From: Methanobacteriota archaeon
GTDB lineage: Archaea; Methanobacteriota; Methanobacteria; Methanobacteriales; Methanobacteriaceae
Reading direction: 5' to 3'
DNA length: 18,054 bases
Assembly (NCBI GenBank): GCA_023430285.1
Contig: JAEZAV010000156.1
Span: forward strand, 1 to 18,054
In this document: positions 7,480-15,209 of the stretch, in pieces
How positions within the stretch are numbered: the first letter of the stretch is position 1
How the letters are laid out: each line of letters begins with the position of its first letter
Made by a program: the position numbers and the translations under genes
Notes under the pieces: generated by a model
Seen by the model: only the letters and a program-made list of their open reading frames with translations
Told to the model about the DNA's origin: nothing
The model's database searches: none

Positions 7480-7528
7480 ACTTAATCGAAATTGAAATAC
7501 AAATTTTTTTATTAAGAAGTTGAATCTC

Positions 7529-8449
7529 ATGAAAACATCACTCAATGAAGAAGAAATTAAAGCCCTTGAAAAGAAAGGATACAGATTTGCAGGCAAGTAC
7601 AAACATGCCGCTGCAAAGGTATGTCACTGGACTAAAAAGAGTTTGGTAGACGAAGGAGTGTGTTACAAAGAGAAATTTTACGGTATCCAAAGTCACAGAT
7701 GTCTTCAGATGTCTCCAAGCATTCCATTTTGCCATCAAAAATGTTCATTCTGCTGGAGAGATACCTCAATCACAAAAACAGAATGGAATGAAGAGTTTGA
7801 TGATGCAAAAACCGTGATTGATGACTGTGTGGAAGCACAACGCAACCTTCTCTGCGGCTTCTTCGGCAACGCACGTGTTAACAAGAAAAAGATCAAAGAA
7901 GCTCAGGATCCTAAAAATGCCGCCATATCCTTGGCTGGTGAACCTATGCTTTACCCGGATATCAATGAATTGATCTCGGAATTCAACAGAAGAAACTTCA
8001 CAACCTTTCTCGTGACCAATGGAATGACCCCAGAAAAATTAGAAAATCTTGATGATGAACCCACACAGCTTTATATTTCCTTAGATGCTCCAAACAAAAC
8101 TCTTTACAACGAAGTGTGTCAGCCCCAGATAAACGGAGGATGGGAACTTCTAAACAAATCCTTGGAACTCATGAAGAGCTTCAATTCAAGAACTGTGCTT
8201 AGAACTACTTGTGTGAAAGATCTGAATATGCAGCTACCAGAGGAGTATGCCAAAATAATAACGAAAACTGATCCCGACTTCATAGAAATTAAGGCATACA
8301 TGTACGTTGGAAGTTCAAGGGATAGATTAACATTTGACAACATGCCATCTAACAAGGAAGTTTTGGAGTTTGCAGAAACCATCGCCTCCCTTTGTGGTAG
8401 AAAAGTCAAAGACCATGCCCATGAAAGTAGGGTTGTACTGATAGAATGA
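7529..8449 (+). CDS. taw1: 4-demethylwyosine synthase, archaeal TYW1 (radical SAM)
   Basis: Converts N1-methylguanosine at position 37 of tRNA-Phe to 4-demethylwyosine using pyruvate and S-adenosylmethionine, the first committed step of wyosine-family base formation. The radical SAM motif is FCHQKCSFCW with C68, C72 and C75. Three further cysteines, C32, C45 and C58, reproduce from memory the 13/13/10 spacing of the second cluster of the Methanocaldococcus enzyme, and K47 in CYKEKF corresponds to the lysine proposed to bind pyruvate. SLAGEPMLYPDI, YISLDAP and the ending HESRVVLIE also match the family. At 307 residues it has no flavodoxin domain, as expected in archaea. I chose the ATG at 7529 rather than a TTG three codons upstream; neither has a strong ribosome-binding site. 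It reads opposite to tpiA. Confidence 0.94.
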   Translation: MKTSLNEEEIKALEKKGYRFAGKYKHAAAKVCHWTKKSLVDEGVCYKEKFYGIQSHRCLQMSPSIPFCHQKCSFCWRDTSITKTEWNEEFDDAKTVIDDCVEAQRNLLCGFFGNARVNKKKIKEAQDPKNAAISLAGEPMLYPDINELISEFNRRNFTTFLVTNGMTPEKLENLDDEPTQLYISLDAPNKTLYNEVCQPQINGGWELLNKSLELMKSFNSRTVLRTTCVKDLNMQLPEEYAKIITKTDPDFIEIKAYMYVGSSRDRLTFDNMPSNKEVLEFAETIASLCGRKVKDHAHESRVVLIE

Positions 8450-8452
8450 AAC

Positions 8453-8473
8453 TCCAAATTTTGGACTTTTTTT
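8453..8473 (+). terminator. probable terminator after taw1
   Basis: Immediately after the stop codon, tccaaattttgga (8453-8465; about 5 pairs, tiny loop) is followed by C and a run of seven T (8467-8473), enough for archaeal T-tract termination. Confidence 0.5.
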
Positions 8474-8527
8474 GAATACTGTTCTAACTAATGCGATTTT
8501 ATTCCAGCCGAATCTCTAAAGTATTAA

Positions 8528-8577
8528 GGTTCGTGTGTCGGGATACGATGTATTTAACGTTGGATGGCATTAGAACC
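8528..8577. other. locally GC-richer, weakly structured stretch upstream of the DUF1002 gene
   Basis: The 221-base spacer 8450-8670 contains a stretch of about 44% GC (8503-8580) inside AT-rich DNA. It can form TCGTGT/ATACGA (8531-8536 with 8543-8548, one G-U) inside an outer GGTTC/GAACC (8528-8532 with 8573-8577); the two stems share two bases. It may be a small RNA or operator region, and the evidence is weak. Confidence 0.2.
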
Positions 8578-8599
8578 ACGAATTTGACAAAGGTTAATA

Positions 8600-8612
8600 A
8601 GTATAAACTATA
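8600..8612 (+). promoter_or_regulatory. candidate promoter of the DUF1002 gene
   Basis: AGTATAAACTATA is a TATA-like box that would start transcription near 8630, about 40 bases before the ATG at 8671. The ribosome-binding site GGTGGTGAT in that leader matches the anti-Shine-Dalgarno in 8 of 9 positions. Confidence 0.5.
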
Positions 8613-8670
8613 ATATGAGAAGGATGTATATTAAATTTAAAAAAACAAGATGTTTTGGTGGTGATACGTT

Positions 8671-9549
8671 ATGAAAAAGTATTTAGTTGGATTTATATTT
8701 GTGTTGATGATTCTGAGTCCTATTTACGCTGCAACTGGATTTGCAATAACATATGGAGAAACTACCTATGGCAATTCCAATTGGAAAAATTCTATGGACA
8801 CTTATTTCCAAACAAAAACCACTAAAAACATTTCAGATGCTACAACAAAGGTTGTTACTGCCTCTGAAGTTAATGCAATTTCCTCAAATATCACAGGGAG
8901 AACCTACCCATCCAGCCAGATCTATTCGTGTGCCATGGTGGATCTGAGTTACAACAAAGGAATTAATGTGTCGGTAGATACCAGTAAAATAACTGTTGTA
9001 ACCCCAAAAATGTATGAAAATGCTTTAAAATCAACAGGAATTAATAATGGTTACGTGGTTGTTTCGTCCCCAGTATCCGCATCCGGAGAAGCTGCACTGG
9101 CAGGTGTTTTAAGATCCTACGAAATTGCGGTGGGAACACCAATTCCTGACCAGGCTAAAAAAGCAGCTACACAAGAGTTGTACACCGAAACTCAGATAGC
9201 AAACCAAACTGGACAAAATCCAGATCGTATTTCAGATCTGTTTTCAAATGTGACTGATCAGATCCAGGCACAAAACATTACAGACACCAATCAGATTTTG
9301 GTAATTGTGAACAACGTGGCTGCAACTATGAATATCAGTTTAACACAGGATCAAGCCCAGCAGATAGCTAACAGTTTAGCAGATTCTCAGAGTGCACAGG
9401 CTAGTTTAACTGACTTCAAAAAACAACTCCAGAATGTGAGTAATCAGGCCTCCCAGTCCGGAGGAATTTTAGATCAGATCATGAGTTTTGTTCAAGGCAT
9501 AATCAACTACGTAAGTAATCTGATCTCGGGACAGTCAAGTGGCTCATAA
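8671..9549 (+). CDS. exported DUF1002-family protein of unknown function
   Basis: The 292-residue product begins with a classic signal peptide: MKK, a hydrophobic core to about residue 18, and a likely cleavage after SPIYA (about residue 20), so it should be exported or membrane-associated. The middle (about 105-165), ITVVTPKMYENALKSTGIN followed by SSPVSASGEAALAGVL, matches what I recall of DUF1002, the family of Bacillus YpuA. The second half is Gln/Asn-rich and probably helical, ending in a Gly-Ser tail after an amphipathic segment (about 262-284). No catalytic motif or Cys pair is apparent. The start ATG has a very good GGTGGTGAT. The next gene, a membrane protein 85 bases on, points the same way and may share its transcript. 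The biochemical role is unknown. Confidence 0.85.
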   Translation: MKKYLVGFIFVLMILSPIYAATGFAITYGETTYGNSNWKNSMDTYFQTKTTKNISDATTKVVTASEVNAISSNITGRTYPSSQIYSCAMVDLSYNKGINVSVDTSKITVVTPKMYENALKSTGINNGYVVVSSPVSASGEAALAGVLRSYEIAVGTPIPDQAKKAATQELYTETQIANQTGQNPDRISDLFSNVTDQIQAQNITDTNQILVIVNNVAATMNISLTQDQAQQIANSLADSQSAQASLTDFKKQLQNVSNQASQSGGILDQIMSFVQGIINYVSNLISGQSSGS

Positions 9550-9551
9550 AT

Positions 9552-9591
9552 TTTGAAATGGAATGTTAATCTAGAATTCCAGTAGTTCAAA
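9552..9591 (+). other. hairpin between the DUF1002 gene and the membrane-protein gene
   Basis: TTTGAA (9552-9557) pairs with TTCAAA (9586-9591) and TGGAAT (9559-9564) with ATTCCA (9576-9581), giving 12 pairs with a small internal loop and an 11-base apex. No T-run follows on the plus strand, so it may be a processing site or a weak terminator. Confidence 0.3.
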
Positions 9592-9634
9592 GACCTCGCA
9601 AAAAAATAAATCTAACACAGAATCACCGATACAA

Positions 9635-10717
9635 ATGTTAATTCCAGAAAATCATCTCCAGTTCATAATAGAAATCGCTATATTGATCCATGCTGCGGTG
9701 TTGTTGATGTTCAACATCATCATCATACCCCTCAGTTTGGTTTTGTTCCTTTCCATGGTGCTAACCATTATCATCGCTGCTTTGTTTGGAATAGACACCA
9801 TATTTCTTTTCCTTCCATTCGTGAGTCATCATGAATTCACACATCCATTTGGACCCCTTGCAGTTTTTGCTTGGGTAACTTTTTTTGCTTCAGCAAGCCT
9901 TTTAACAGAGCTTGAGATCAGATCGGCCTCAATTAAAACCCTGGCAATTATTCTCTTCTTCATTATCGCAGTTGCAGGTGGAATGATGCACAGATCTTTC
10001 CTACTGTTGTGGTTGTTGGGATGGTTTATTGGAACTCTGTTGATCTCAAGAAGTTTCAAGCGAACATCTCAAATAACACTTAAACGAGTTTTTGCAGTTA
10101 TTGCGGCAGGAATAGCAGGTTTTGGACTGTTGGAAGTTTTATCCAGAGTTTTAAACTTCACAATACTCAGTCCATTGTTAAGAATTAGCAGGGTTGAAGA
10201 ATTTGCAATGCCTAGCCTTGTCAATGTAATCAAGAACACAACACTTTGGGGTCATGTGCCAGGATCGTGTTACTGGGGTGCAAAATGTTTGGGTGGTTCA
10301 GATGGTTACCTCACATTACCCATGAACTTCGTCAACATGTTCACCCTACCATTCCCACTTTTTGCAGGTGTTCTTGTTGTTAAAAAGGATGCCATTGATT
10401 ACATGCTTCCAGGAATCTTTGGAGTGGCCTTTGACTTCGGATACTTGGGTTTGTTTGCACTCATGAGTTGGGTCATGATCGTCACAGTTACAGGGTTGTA
10501 CATCCTAAGGGAGTACCGTAGTAAAAGATTGGGAGGCAGTAGAAATTATATTGGTAGGGAAGCTTTGTTAATTGGAGCGCTTACTGCTTTCATTTCACAG
10601 AGCATAATCGGTTTATTCCTATTTAACAGGTCATTTAACGGCGCTGCCATGATAATTTATATTTTACTATCAGCACTGGTAATGGCACATATCATATCCA
10701 TTAAAAGAAAAGTTTAG
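9635..10717 (+). CDS. multi-pass membrane protein, not recognised
   Basis: A 360-residue, very hydrophobic protein that I cannot assign. About ten membrane segments are visible: a long hydrophobic N-terminal block (about 8-58, probably two passes), 72-90, 101-117, 119-138, 148-168, 234-252, 258-285, 311-330 and 337-354. A larger loop (about 170-230) separates the halves and carries two cysteines in the short segment GSCYWGAKC. The overall plan recalls O-antigen/oligosaccharide-polymerase-like proteins, but no signature supports that. The ATG at 9635 lacks a recognisable Shine-Dalgarno, so a later start such as the ATG at 9707 is possible. It lies 85 bases after the DUF1002 gene and converges on sucC. 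Treat as an uncharacterised integral membrane protein. Confidence 0.75.
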   Translation: MLIPENHLQFIIEIAILIHAAVLLMFNIIIIPLSLVLFLSMVLTIIIAALFGIDTIFLFLPFVSHHEFTHPFGPLAVFAWVTFFASASLLTELEIRSASIKTLAIILFFIIAVAGGMMHRSFLLLWLLGWFIGTLLISRSFKRTSQITLKRVFAVIAAGIAGFGLLEVLSRVLNFTILSPLLRISRVEEFAMPSLVNVIKNTTLWGHVPGSCYWGAKCLGGSDGYLTLPMNFVNMFTLPFPLFAGVLVVKKDAIDYMLPGIFGVAFDFGYLGLFALMSWVMIVTVTGLYILREYRSKRLGGSRNYIGREALLIGALTAFISQSIIGLFLFNRSFNGAAMIIYILLSALVMAHIISIKRKV

Positions 10718-10851
10718 GCAGATTTGGAACGAACCCCCTCTGCCACCAGCAACACATGACCCGTTCAGGGCAGGGTTAAGAATAATGACATTACAGGCTT
10801 AGGAAAACTAGGTTTAGTCGATGATTTGTATTTTTAAATAATGCTGGCTTT

Positions 10852-10859
10852 AAAAAAAA
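10852..10859 (-). terminator. T-tract terminator after sucC
   Basis: A run of eight T on the minus strand lies 27 bases past the sucC stop, the usual archaeal termination signal for the kor-sucC operon. The rest of the convergent spacer 10718-10885 holds no gene. It contains a bulged inverted repeat (AACCC..TGCC 10732-10744 with GGCAGGGTT 10769-10777, partial) of doubtful meaning. Confidence 0.5.
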
Positions 10860-10885
10860 GTGATGTTAGTTATGTTTGAAATTTT

Positions 10886-11992
10886 TTAATTTTTTGTGGT
10901 GCAAAGTTCAACAGCCTTTTGTGCCGCTGCTTCCATGGATGTCTCGAAGGAAACTCCGGCATCTTTAAGAATTTTCTGACCTTCATCTTCGTTGGTTCCT
11001 GTTAAACGAATTACCAGGGGTACTTTTCTTTCAGATTCTTTCATAACATCAAGGACTCCCCTTGCAACATCATCGGCCCTCGTGATTCCACCTAAAACAT
11101 TTAAGAATACTGTTTTAACATCTGGATCAGATATCACTATGTTGAGTGCTTTTGCTATGTTTTCTCTGGAAGATCCTCCACCTATGTCAAGGAACGTGGC
11201 TGGTTCTCCCCCATAAAGTTTTAACATATCCATTCCACTCAGGGTTAATCCTGCACCGTTACCTATCACTGCAATGTTTCCATCGAGTTTTACATATGCA
11301 AATTCTCCGGATTTGATATTTTCAAGTTCAACCAGTTTTTTTTGCCTGTAAAGTGCGTCGTCATCAATATCTAGCTTAGCATCGGCAGCTATGATTCCTT
11401 CCTTGGTAAGTACCAAGGGGTTTATCTCTGCTATGGTTGCATCGTACTTCTCAAATATTTGTACCAGTTTCCATATTATTCCCCCAACCTTGGAAATGAG
11501 TTCATTAGGAATTCCCATTTTTATGGCAATTTCCCTTCCTTGGTAGGGTAAAAATTCGTCTAAACTATCTATATAATATTTAACAATTTTTTCGGGTGTT
11601 TCCTTGGCAACTTCTTCTATTTCCATACCACCGGAACTGCTGGCCATGATGAGTGGTTTTTTAGCTGATCTATCCAGAACTACACTCACGTAGAATTCAG
11701 ATTCAATGGATAATTTTTCTTCCACCAGAACCATTTCAACTAACTCACCCTTAACTGTTGAACCCAAAATTTTCGAGGAAACTTCACGTGCTTCATCTGG
11801 ATCTGCTGCAAATTGTATTCCCCCGGCCTTACCCCTACCACCAACTAGGATCTGTGATTTGATGGCCACAGGTTTATTTATTTCAAGGGCAGCTTTGTAT
11901 GCATCTTCTGAATTTTTAACCATCTGGCTTGCAGGTACAGTTATTCCCTCTGCTTTAAAAATTTCCTTGGCAATGTATTCATGAATCTTCAT
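10886..11992 (-). CDS. sucC: succinyl-CoA synthetase (ADP-forming) beta subunit
   Basis: Beta subunit of succinate-CoA ligase, making succinyl-CoA from succinate, CoA and ATP, which feeds the kor enzyme encoded upstream. The 368-residue protein has the ATP-grasp N-terminal domain with GGRGKAGG (51-58), EINPL (189-193) for Mg/nucleotide, and the C-terminal CoA-ligase domain with GNGAGL (244-249), LDIGGG (268-273) and GGITR (301-305). The length is slightly under the roughly 385 residues of bacterial SucC, normal for archaea. The ATG at 11992 is 9 bases after the korC stop; its AGGAGGAT overlaps that stop codon, suggesting translational coupling. The alpha subunit gene is not in the window. Methanogens of this order run the TCA branch reductively, so synthesis of 2-oxoglutarate is the likely role. 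Confidence 0.96.
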   Translation of the reverse strand: MKIHEYIAKEIFKAEGITVPASQMVKNSEDAYKAALEINKPVAIKSQILVGGRGKAGGIQFAADPDEAREVSSKILGSTVKGELVEMVLVEEKLSIESEFYVSVVLDRSAKKPLIMASSSGGMEIEEVAKETPEKIVKYYIDSLDEFLPYQGREIAIKMGIPNELISKVGGIIWKLVQIFEKYDATIAEINPLVLTKEGIIAADAKLDIDDDALYRQKKLVELENIKSGEFAYVKLDGNIAVIGNGAGLTLSGMDMLKLYGGEPATFLDIGGGSSRENIAKALNIVISDPDVKTVFLNVLGGITRADDVARGVLDVMKESERKVPLVIRLTGTNEDEGQKILKDAGVSFETSMEAAAQKAVELCTTKN

Positions 11993-12001
11993 TTAATCCT
12001 C

Positions 12002-12550
12002 CTAATTTGCAAGTTTTACGCCTGCATCGAATGCTGCGAGATTTTTATCCTCTGTTCCTGGGGGAACACTTTCAGCTATTGCAGCCTTTGCAGCTTCCTC
12101 AGTTACAACCTTGGTTATCTCGACGATTGCCCCTATCATCACTATATTTGCAACAATCCTTATTCCAATTTCCTCTGCTGCTGTTCGAGTTGCAGGTGCA
12201 GTGTAAAGTTGGATATTGTGTTCTTTAACAAAGGGCATTATTTCATCAATGGTTATCATGTCTGGATCAACTATTAAAGTTCCACCATCTTTTAAATCAT
12301 CCAAGTAAGCTATTAAAGCTGTGTGGGACATTGCAACAAATATATCTGGTCTTTGAACCTTAGGATAATCCACATCTTCATCACTTACCACTACTTCTGT
12401 CCTTGAAGCACCACCACGAGCTTCTGGACCGTAAGATTGTGTTTGAACTGCAAATATGTTATCATGAAGAGCAGCAGCCTTCCCAATTACAATACCTGCC
12501 AAGATAATTCCCTGACCACCAAATCCTGCTATTCTAATATCTTTACGCAT
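12002..12550 (-). CDS. korC: 2-oxoglutarate:ferredoxin oxidoreductase, gamma subunit
   Basis: Gamma subunit of the 2-oxoacid:ferredoxin oxidoreductase. The 182-residue protein opens with the family hallmark RIAGFGGQGIILAG (GFGGQG at about 9-14), continues with QSYGPEARGG, and ends like other KorC/PorG gamma subunits. It begins one base after the korB stop codon (TAA, A, ATG), so translation is probably coupled. The order korD-korA-korB-korC is the archaeal four-subunit arrangement. Assignment to 2-oxoglutarate rather than pyruvate or another 2-oxoacid rests on the adjoining sucC and the overall subunit type. Confidence 0.94.
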   Translation of the reverse strand: MRKDIRIAGFGGQGIILAGIVIGKAAALHDNIFAVQTQSYGPEARGGASRTEVVVSDEDVDYPKVQRPDIFVAMSHTALIAYLDDLKDGGTLIVDPDMITIDEIMPFVKEHNIQLYTAPATRTAAEEIGIRIVANIVMIGAIVEITKVVTEEAAKAAIAESVPPGTEDKNLAAFDAGVKLAN

Positions 12551-12551
12551 T

Positions 12552-13418
12552 TTAATCCACCCTGTATGCTGATCTTACAGATGAAGGTTTTCCTGATTCA
12601 CAGTTAGCCTCCAAAAGTTCGCAGAACTTTTCAGTATATTCCGGGGCGGTTTTATTTACAAATTCCCCAATTATAAGTTTATCCTCAAGTTCTGATGGAT
12701 CCATTTTATCTGCTTTACGTTTCAAAACACTTTGATCCTTCATCCAATGCATCATGTCAACCGCGGTTTTCATCTTATTTTTTCGTCCGAAGTAGGTTGG
12801 ACACTGGGAAATTGCTTCTATGAACGAGAATCCCTTGTTCTTAAGACCCTTCTTAATTGCATTGGAAAGTTGAACAGGATGTGCTGTTGTCCATCTGGCA
12901 ACGTAGGTTGCACCAGCAGCCTTTGTGAGTTTTGAGAGATTGAATGGTGTTTCAAGTGCCCCGTATGGAGCAGTACTACCATAACTTCCTGTTGGTGATG
13001 TAGGACTGATTTGACCCCCTGTCATCCCATATATGCTGTTGTTTATACATATAACAGTTATGTCAATGTTCCTTCTTGATCCGTGTATCAGATGGTTTCC
13101 ACCAATTGCCGCAGCATCGCCGTCACCTGTAAACACCACCACATCCAGATCAGGATTGGCTAGTTTTAGTCCTGTTGCAAATGTAATTGGCCTTCCATGG
13201 GTAGTGTGAAGTGAATCACAATTCACGTATCCTGGAACTCTTGATGAACAGCCTATTCCAGATACCAGTGCTACATTGTCAAAATCCATATCTGCCAGTT
13301 CGAGAGCATTAAAAAATGTATTCATTACTGTTCCATTTCCACATCCTGGACAGAATATGTTAGGAAGTCTTTCTGTTCTCAGATATTTCATAAAACGATT
13401 TTGATTCGTTTTATCCAT
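12552..13418 (-). CDS. korB: 2-oxoglutarate:ferredoxin oxidoreductase, beta subunit (thiamine diphosphate binding)
   Basis: Carries the thiamine-diphosphate site of the enzyme that reductively carboxylates succinyl-CoA to 2-oxoglutarate. It shows the GDGDAAAIGG metal/TPP motif (about 98-107) continuing to INNSIYGMTGGQ, plus the conserved cysteines of the subunit's iron-sulfur cluster: FCPGCGNG, GIGCSSR and QCP. The open frame reaches an ATG at 13427, but AGGAG directly abuts that codon; the ATG at 13418 lies 9 bases from it, so I prefer 13418 and a 288-residue product. A 55-base gap separates it from korA, and it is followed after one base by korC. Confidence 0.93.
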   Translation of the reverse strand: MDKTNQNRFMKYLRTERLPNIFCPGCGNGTVMNTFFNALELADMDFDNVALVSGIGCSSRVPGYVNCDSLHTTHGRPITFATGLKLANPDLDVVVFTGDGDAAAIGGNHLIHGSRRNIDITVICINNSIYGMTGGQISPTSPTGSYGSTAPYGALETPFNLSKLTKAAGATYVARWTTAHPVQLSNAIKKGLKNKGFSFIEAISQCPTYFGRKNKMKTAVDMMHWMKDQSVLKRKADKMDPSELEDKLIIGEFVNKTAPEYTEKFCELLEANCESGKPSSVRSAYRVD

Positions 13419-13472
13419 ACGTTTCATCTCCTGAATTAAAATCTTGAATTAAATTAGTTTGATCTATTGTCC

Positions 13473-14609
13473 CTATTGTTGTTTTTCGATTATTTTGAGT
13501 ATTTCATCGGGTTTATGCATTTCCCCGCCAATTTTAGGGATTAATTCCACATCATGATCCTTTAAAACCCTCTGGACTTCGTGGTATATTTGTCCAAGGT
13601 TCATCTCAACAACTATGACCCTTTGAGCATTTTTTGCTACCTTTCTTAAAATTTCTTCTGGGAAAGGCCAAACAGTTTCCAGTTTGATATATCCTGCCTT
13701 TATTCCTTCTTCTCTGGCATTTTTAACTGCGGTTGTCACAGATCTTGATGGTGCACCGTAAGACACAATGATAACATCGGCATCCTCGGTGTTAAATGAT
13801 TTATAAGAGGCTAATTTGTCGGTGTTGTTTATAACTTTATTTACCAGACGATTAACAAGTTTTGAATGTGTTTTAGGATTGGATGCATCCGGATATCCTC
13901 TTTCATCGTGGGTGAGTCCTGTAATTTGAAGTTTGTATCCATCTCCAAATGCCGGCATTTTTGCTGTGCCTTCAGGGTCTGCCTTGTATGGTAAGAAAGT
14001 TTTTGGACTTTCATCAGGCATTTTTCTCGGAGTTATAGTTGTTGTTTCGGGTATGGTGATCTTTTCACGCATGTGCCCCACTATCTCATCTGCCATGACC
14101 ATGACAGGAACTCTGTACTCCTCTGCTAGGTTAAATGCTCTCACAGTAAAATCAAAGCATTCTTGTACAGATGATGGTGAAAGTGCTATTATCTCGTAAT
14201 CTCCATGTGATCCCCATCTTGCCTGCATCATATCACTTTGTGATGCCATGGTGGGTTGTCCTGTGGATGGAGATCCTCGCTGCATGTTCACAATTACAAG
14301 GGGAGTTTCTGTCATTGTAGCATAACCAATATGTTCCTGCATGAGAGAAAATCCTGGTCCGGATGTGGCTGTCATAGCTTTTACACCGCCCCATACTGCA
14401 CCTATAACTGCACCAAGCGCAGCTATTTCATCTTCCATCTGAATAAATGTACCTCCTTCCTTTGGAAGGAATACAGCCATGTCTTCAGCTATTTCTGTTG
14501 AAGGAGTTATTGGGTATCCTGCAAAGAATCTGCATCCGGCATGTATAGCGCCCCTTGCGCATGCTTCATTACCCTGTATAAAATATTGTTCAATCTTCAT
14601 CCTCATCAT
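13473..14609 (-). CDS. korA: 2-oxoglutarate:ferredoxin oxidoreductase, alpha subunit
   Basis: Alpha subunit (378 residues) carrying the pyrimidine-binding and transketolase C-terminal-like domains. QGNEACARGAIHAGCRFFAGYPITPSTEI at the N-terminus is the KorA/PorA signature, broken here only as read from the sequence; GPGFSLMQE and the C-terminal ETVWPFPEE...VVEMNLGQ region also fit. The start is ambiguous: ATG codons occur at 14609, 14606 and 14600, all inside the 3' end of korD, with GAGG immediately before the last. Depending on the choice it overlaps korD by 20 or 11 bases, implying coupled translation. Lack of a fused gamma domain agrees with a separate korC. Confidence 0.94.
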   Translation of the reverse strand: MMRMKIEQYFIQGNEACARGAIHAGCRFFAGYPITPSTEIAEDMAVFLPKEGGTFIQMEDEIAALGAVIGAVWGGVKAMTATSGPGFSLMQEHIGYATMTETPLVIVNMQRGSPSTGQPTMASQSDMMQARWGSHGDYEIIALSPSSVQECFDFTVRAFNLAEEYRVPVMVMADEIVGHMREKITIPETTTITPRKMPDESPKTFLPYKADPEGTAKMPAFGDGYKLQITGLTHDERGYPDASNPKTHSKLVNRLVNKVINNTDKLASYKSFNTEDADVIIVSYGAPSRSVTTAVKNAREEGIKAGYIKLETVWPFPEEILRKVAKNAQRVIVVEMNLGQIYHEVQRVLKDHDVELIPKIGGEMHKPDEILKIIEKQQ

Positions 14610-14799
14610 CCACTTTTATTGCTTGGTCCGGACATAAAAGAGTACATAATCCACATTGTGTACACTGTTCCTTGTTCTTAGGGCATGGAACATTAATTCC
14701 CTTCTTGTTAAGGGCTTTTGATTCTTCGTAGACATTGTGTGGACAAAACTCCTTACAAATGTTACATCCCTTGCATAATTCTTCATTTACTGTTATCAT
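14590..14799 (-). CDS. korD: 2-oxoglutarate:ferredoxin oxidoreductase, delta subunit (2[4Fe-4S] ferredoxin-like)
   Basis: A 69-residue double-cluster ferredoxin-like subunit that passes electrons between external ferredoxin and the KorB active site. The two motifs are CKGCNICKEFCP (C9, C12, C15, C19) and CTQCGLCTLLCP (C46, C49, C52, C56), with an acidic tail DDEDED. The ATG at 14799 has only a weak ribosome-binding site (GGGAAAAG). It is the first gene of the korD-A-B-C-sucC operon, overlaps korA, and has a 410-base non-coding region upstream. The delta-subunit assignment rests on position, as the cluster motifs alone do not distinguish ferredoxins. Confidence 0.92.
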   Translation of the reverse strand: MITVNEELCKGCNICKEFCPHNVYEESKALNKKGINVPCPKNKEQCTQCGLCTLLCPDQAIKVDDEDED

Positions 14800-15209
14800 A
14801 TTCTTTTCCCGGTTGATTATCCTAATTAACTGGTTGTAATATTCTTATTTAATTTAGAATTTTTAATTAAATAGATCGATACTTATCCATTATTAGGATG
14901 ATTGAACATTTTAAGTTTTGCTAGATTTGATAAATCGATCCATGGAAAAATAATCTACACCTTCCCACGTCAATAAGCAGTTGAGGGATGAAGTATGTAG
15001 AAACATCTTCAGCCTTTGAATTGTTAAAAAAAAATATAATGTGATCTGGAAGCGCATATCCATAATTAATATATATTGACTAGATATCTGTAGGTCACTG
15101 CCGATGATTTAAAAATATTAAAAATATAAATTACATTTTGAACGTTGGAATTTAAGGCGTTATTTCTTTTATAAATGTGCTTAAACTAGCTTCAAACTAA
15201 TTAGTTAAA
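14800..15209. other. 410-base non-coding region between the ferredoxin gene and korD, with hairpins
   Basis: No credible gene. It must hold the kor promoter; AT-rich TATA-like candidates on the minus strand include TTTAATTAAA near 14870-14860 and TTAAATAAG near 14853-14845. Dyads: GATCGAT..TTATC (14874-14887) with GATAAATCGATC (14929-14940), 12 pairs with a 2-base bulge; TGAAG/CTTCA plus ATGT/ACAT (14989-15011) with one bulged T and an AGAA loop; GTGATCT (15041-15047) with AGGTCAC (15092-15098); and an 8-bp pair ATCCTAAT (14819-14826)/ATTAGGAT (14892-14899). A TATA-like stretch AATATATATTAAT lies at 15079-15066 on the minus strand, followed by a run of nine T (15034-15026). It could hold a small RNA or leader regulation. 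Confidence 0.35.
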
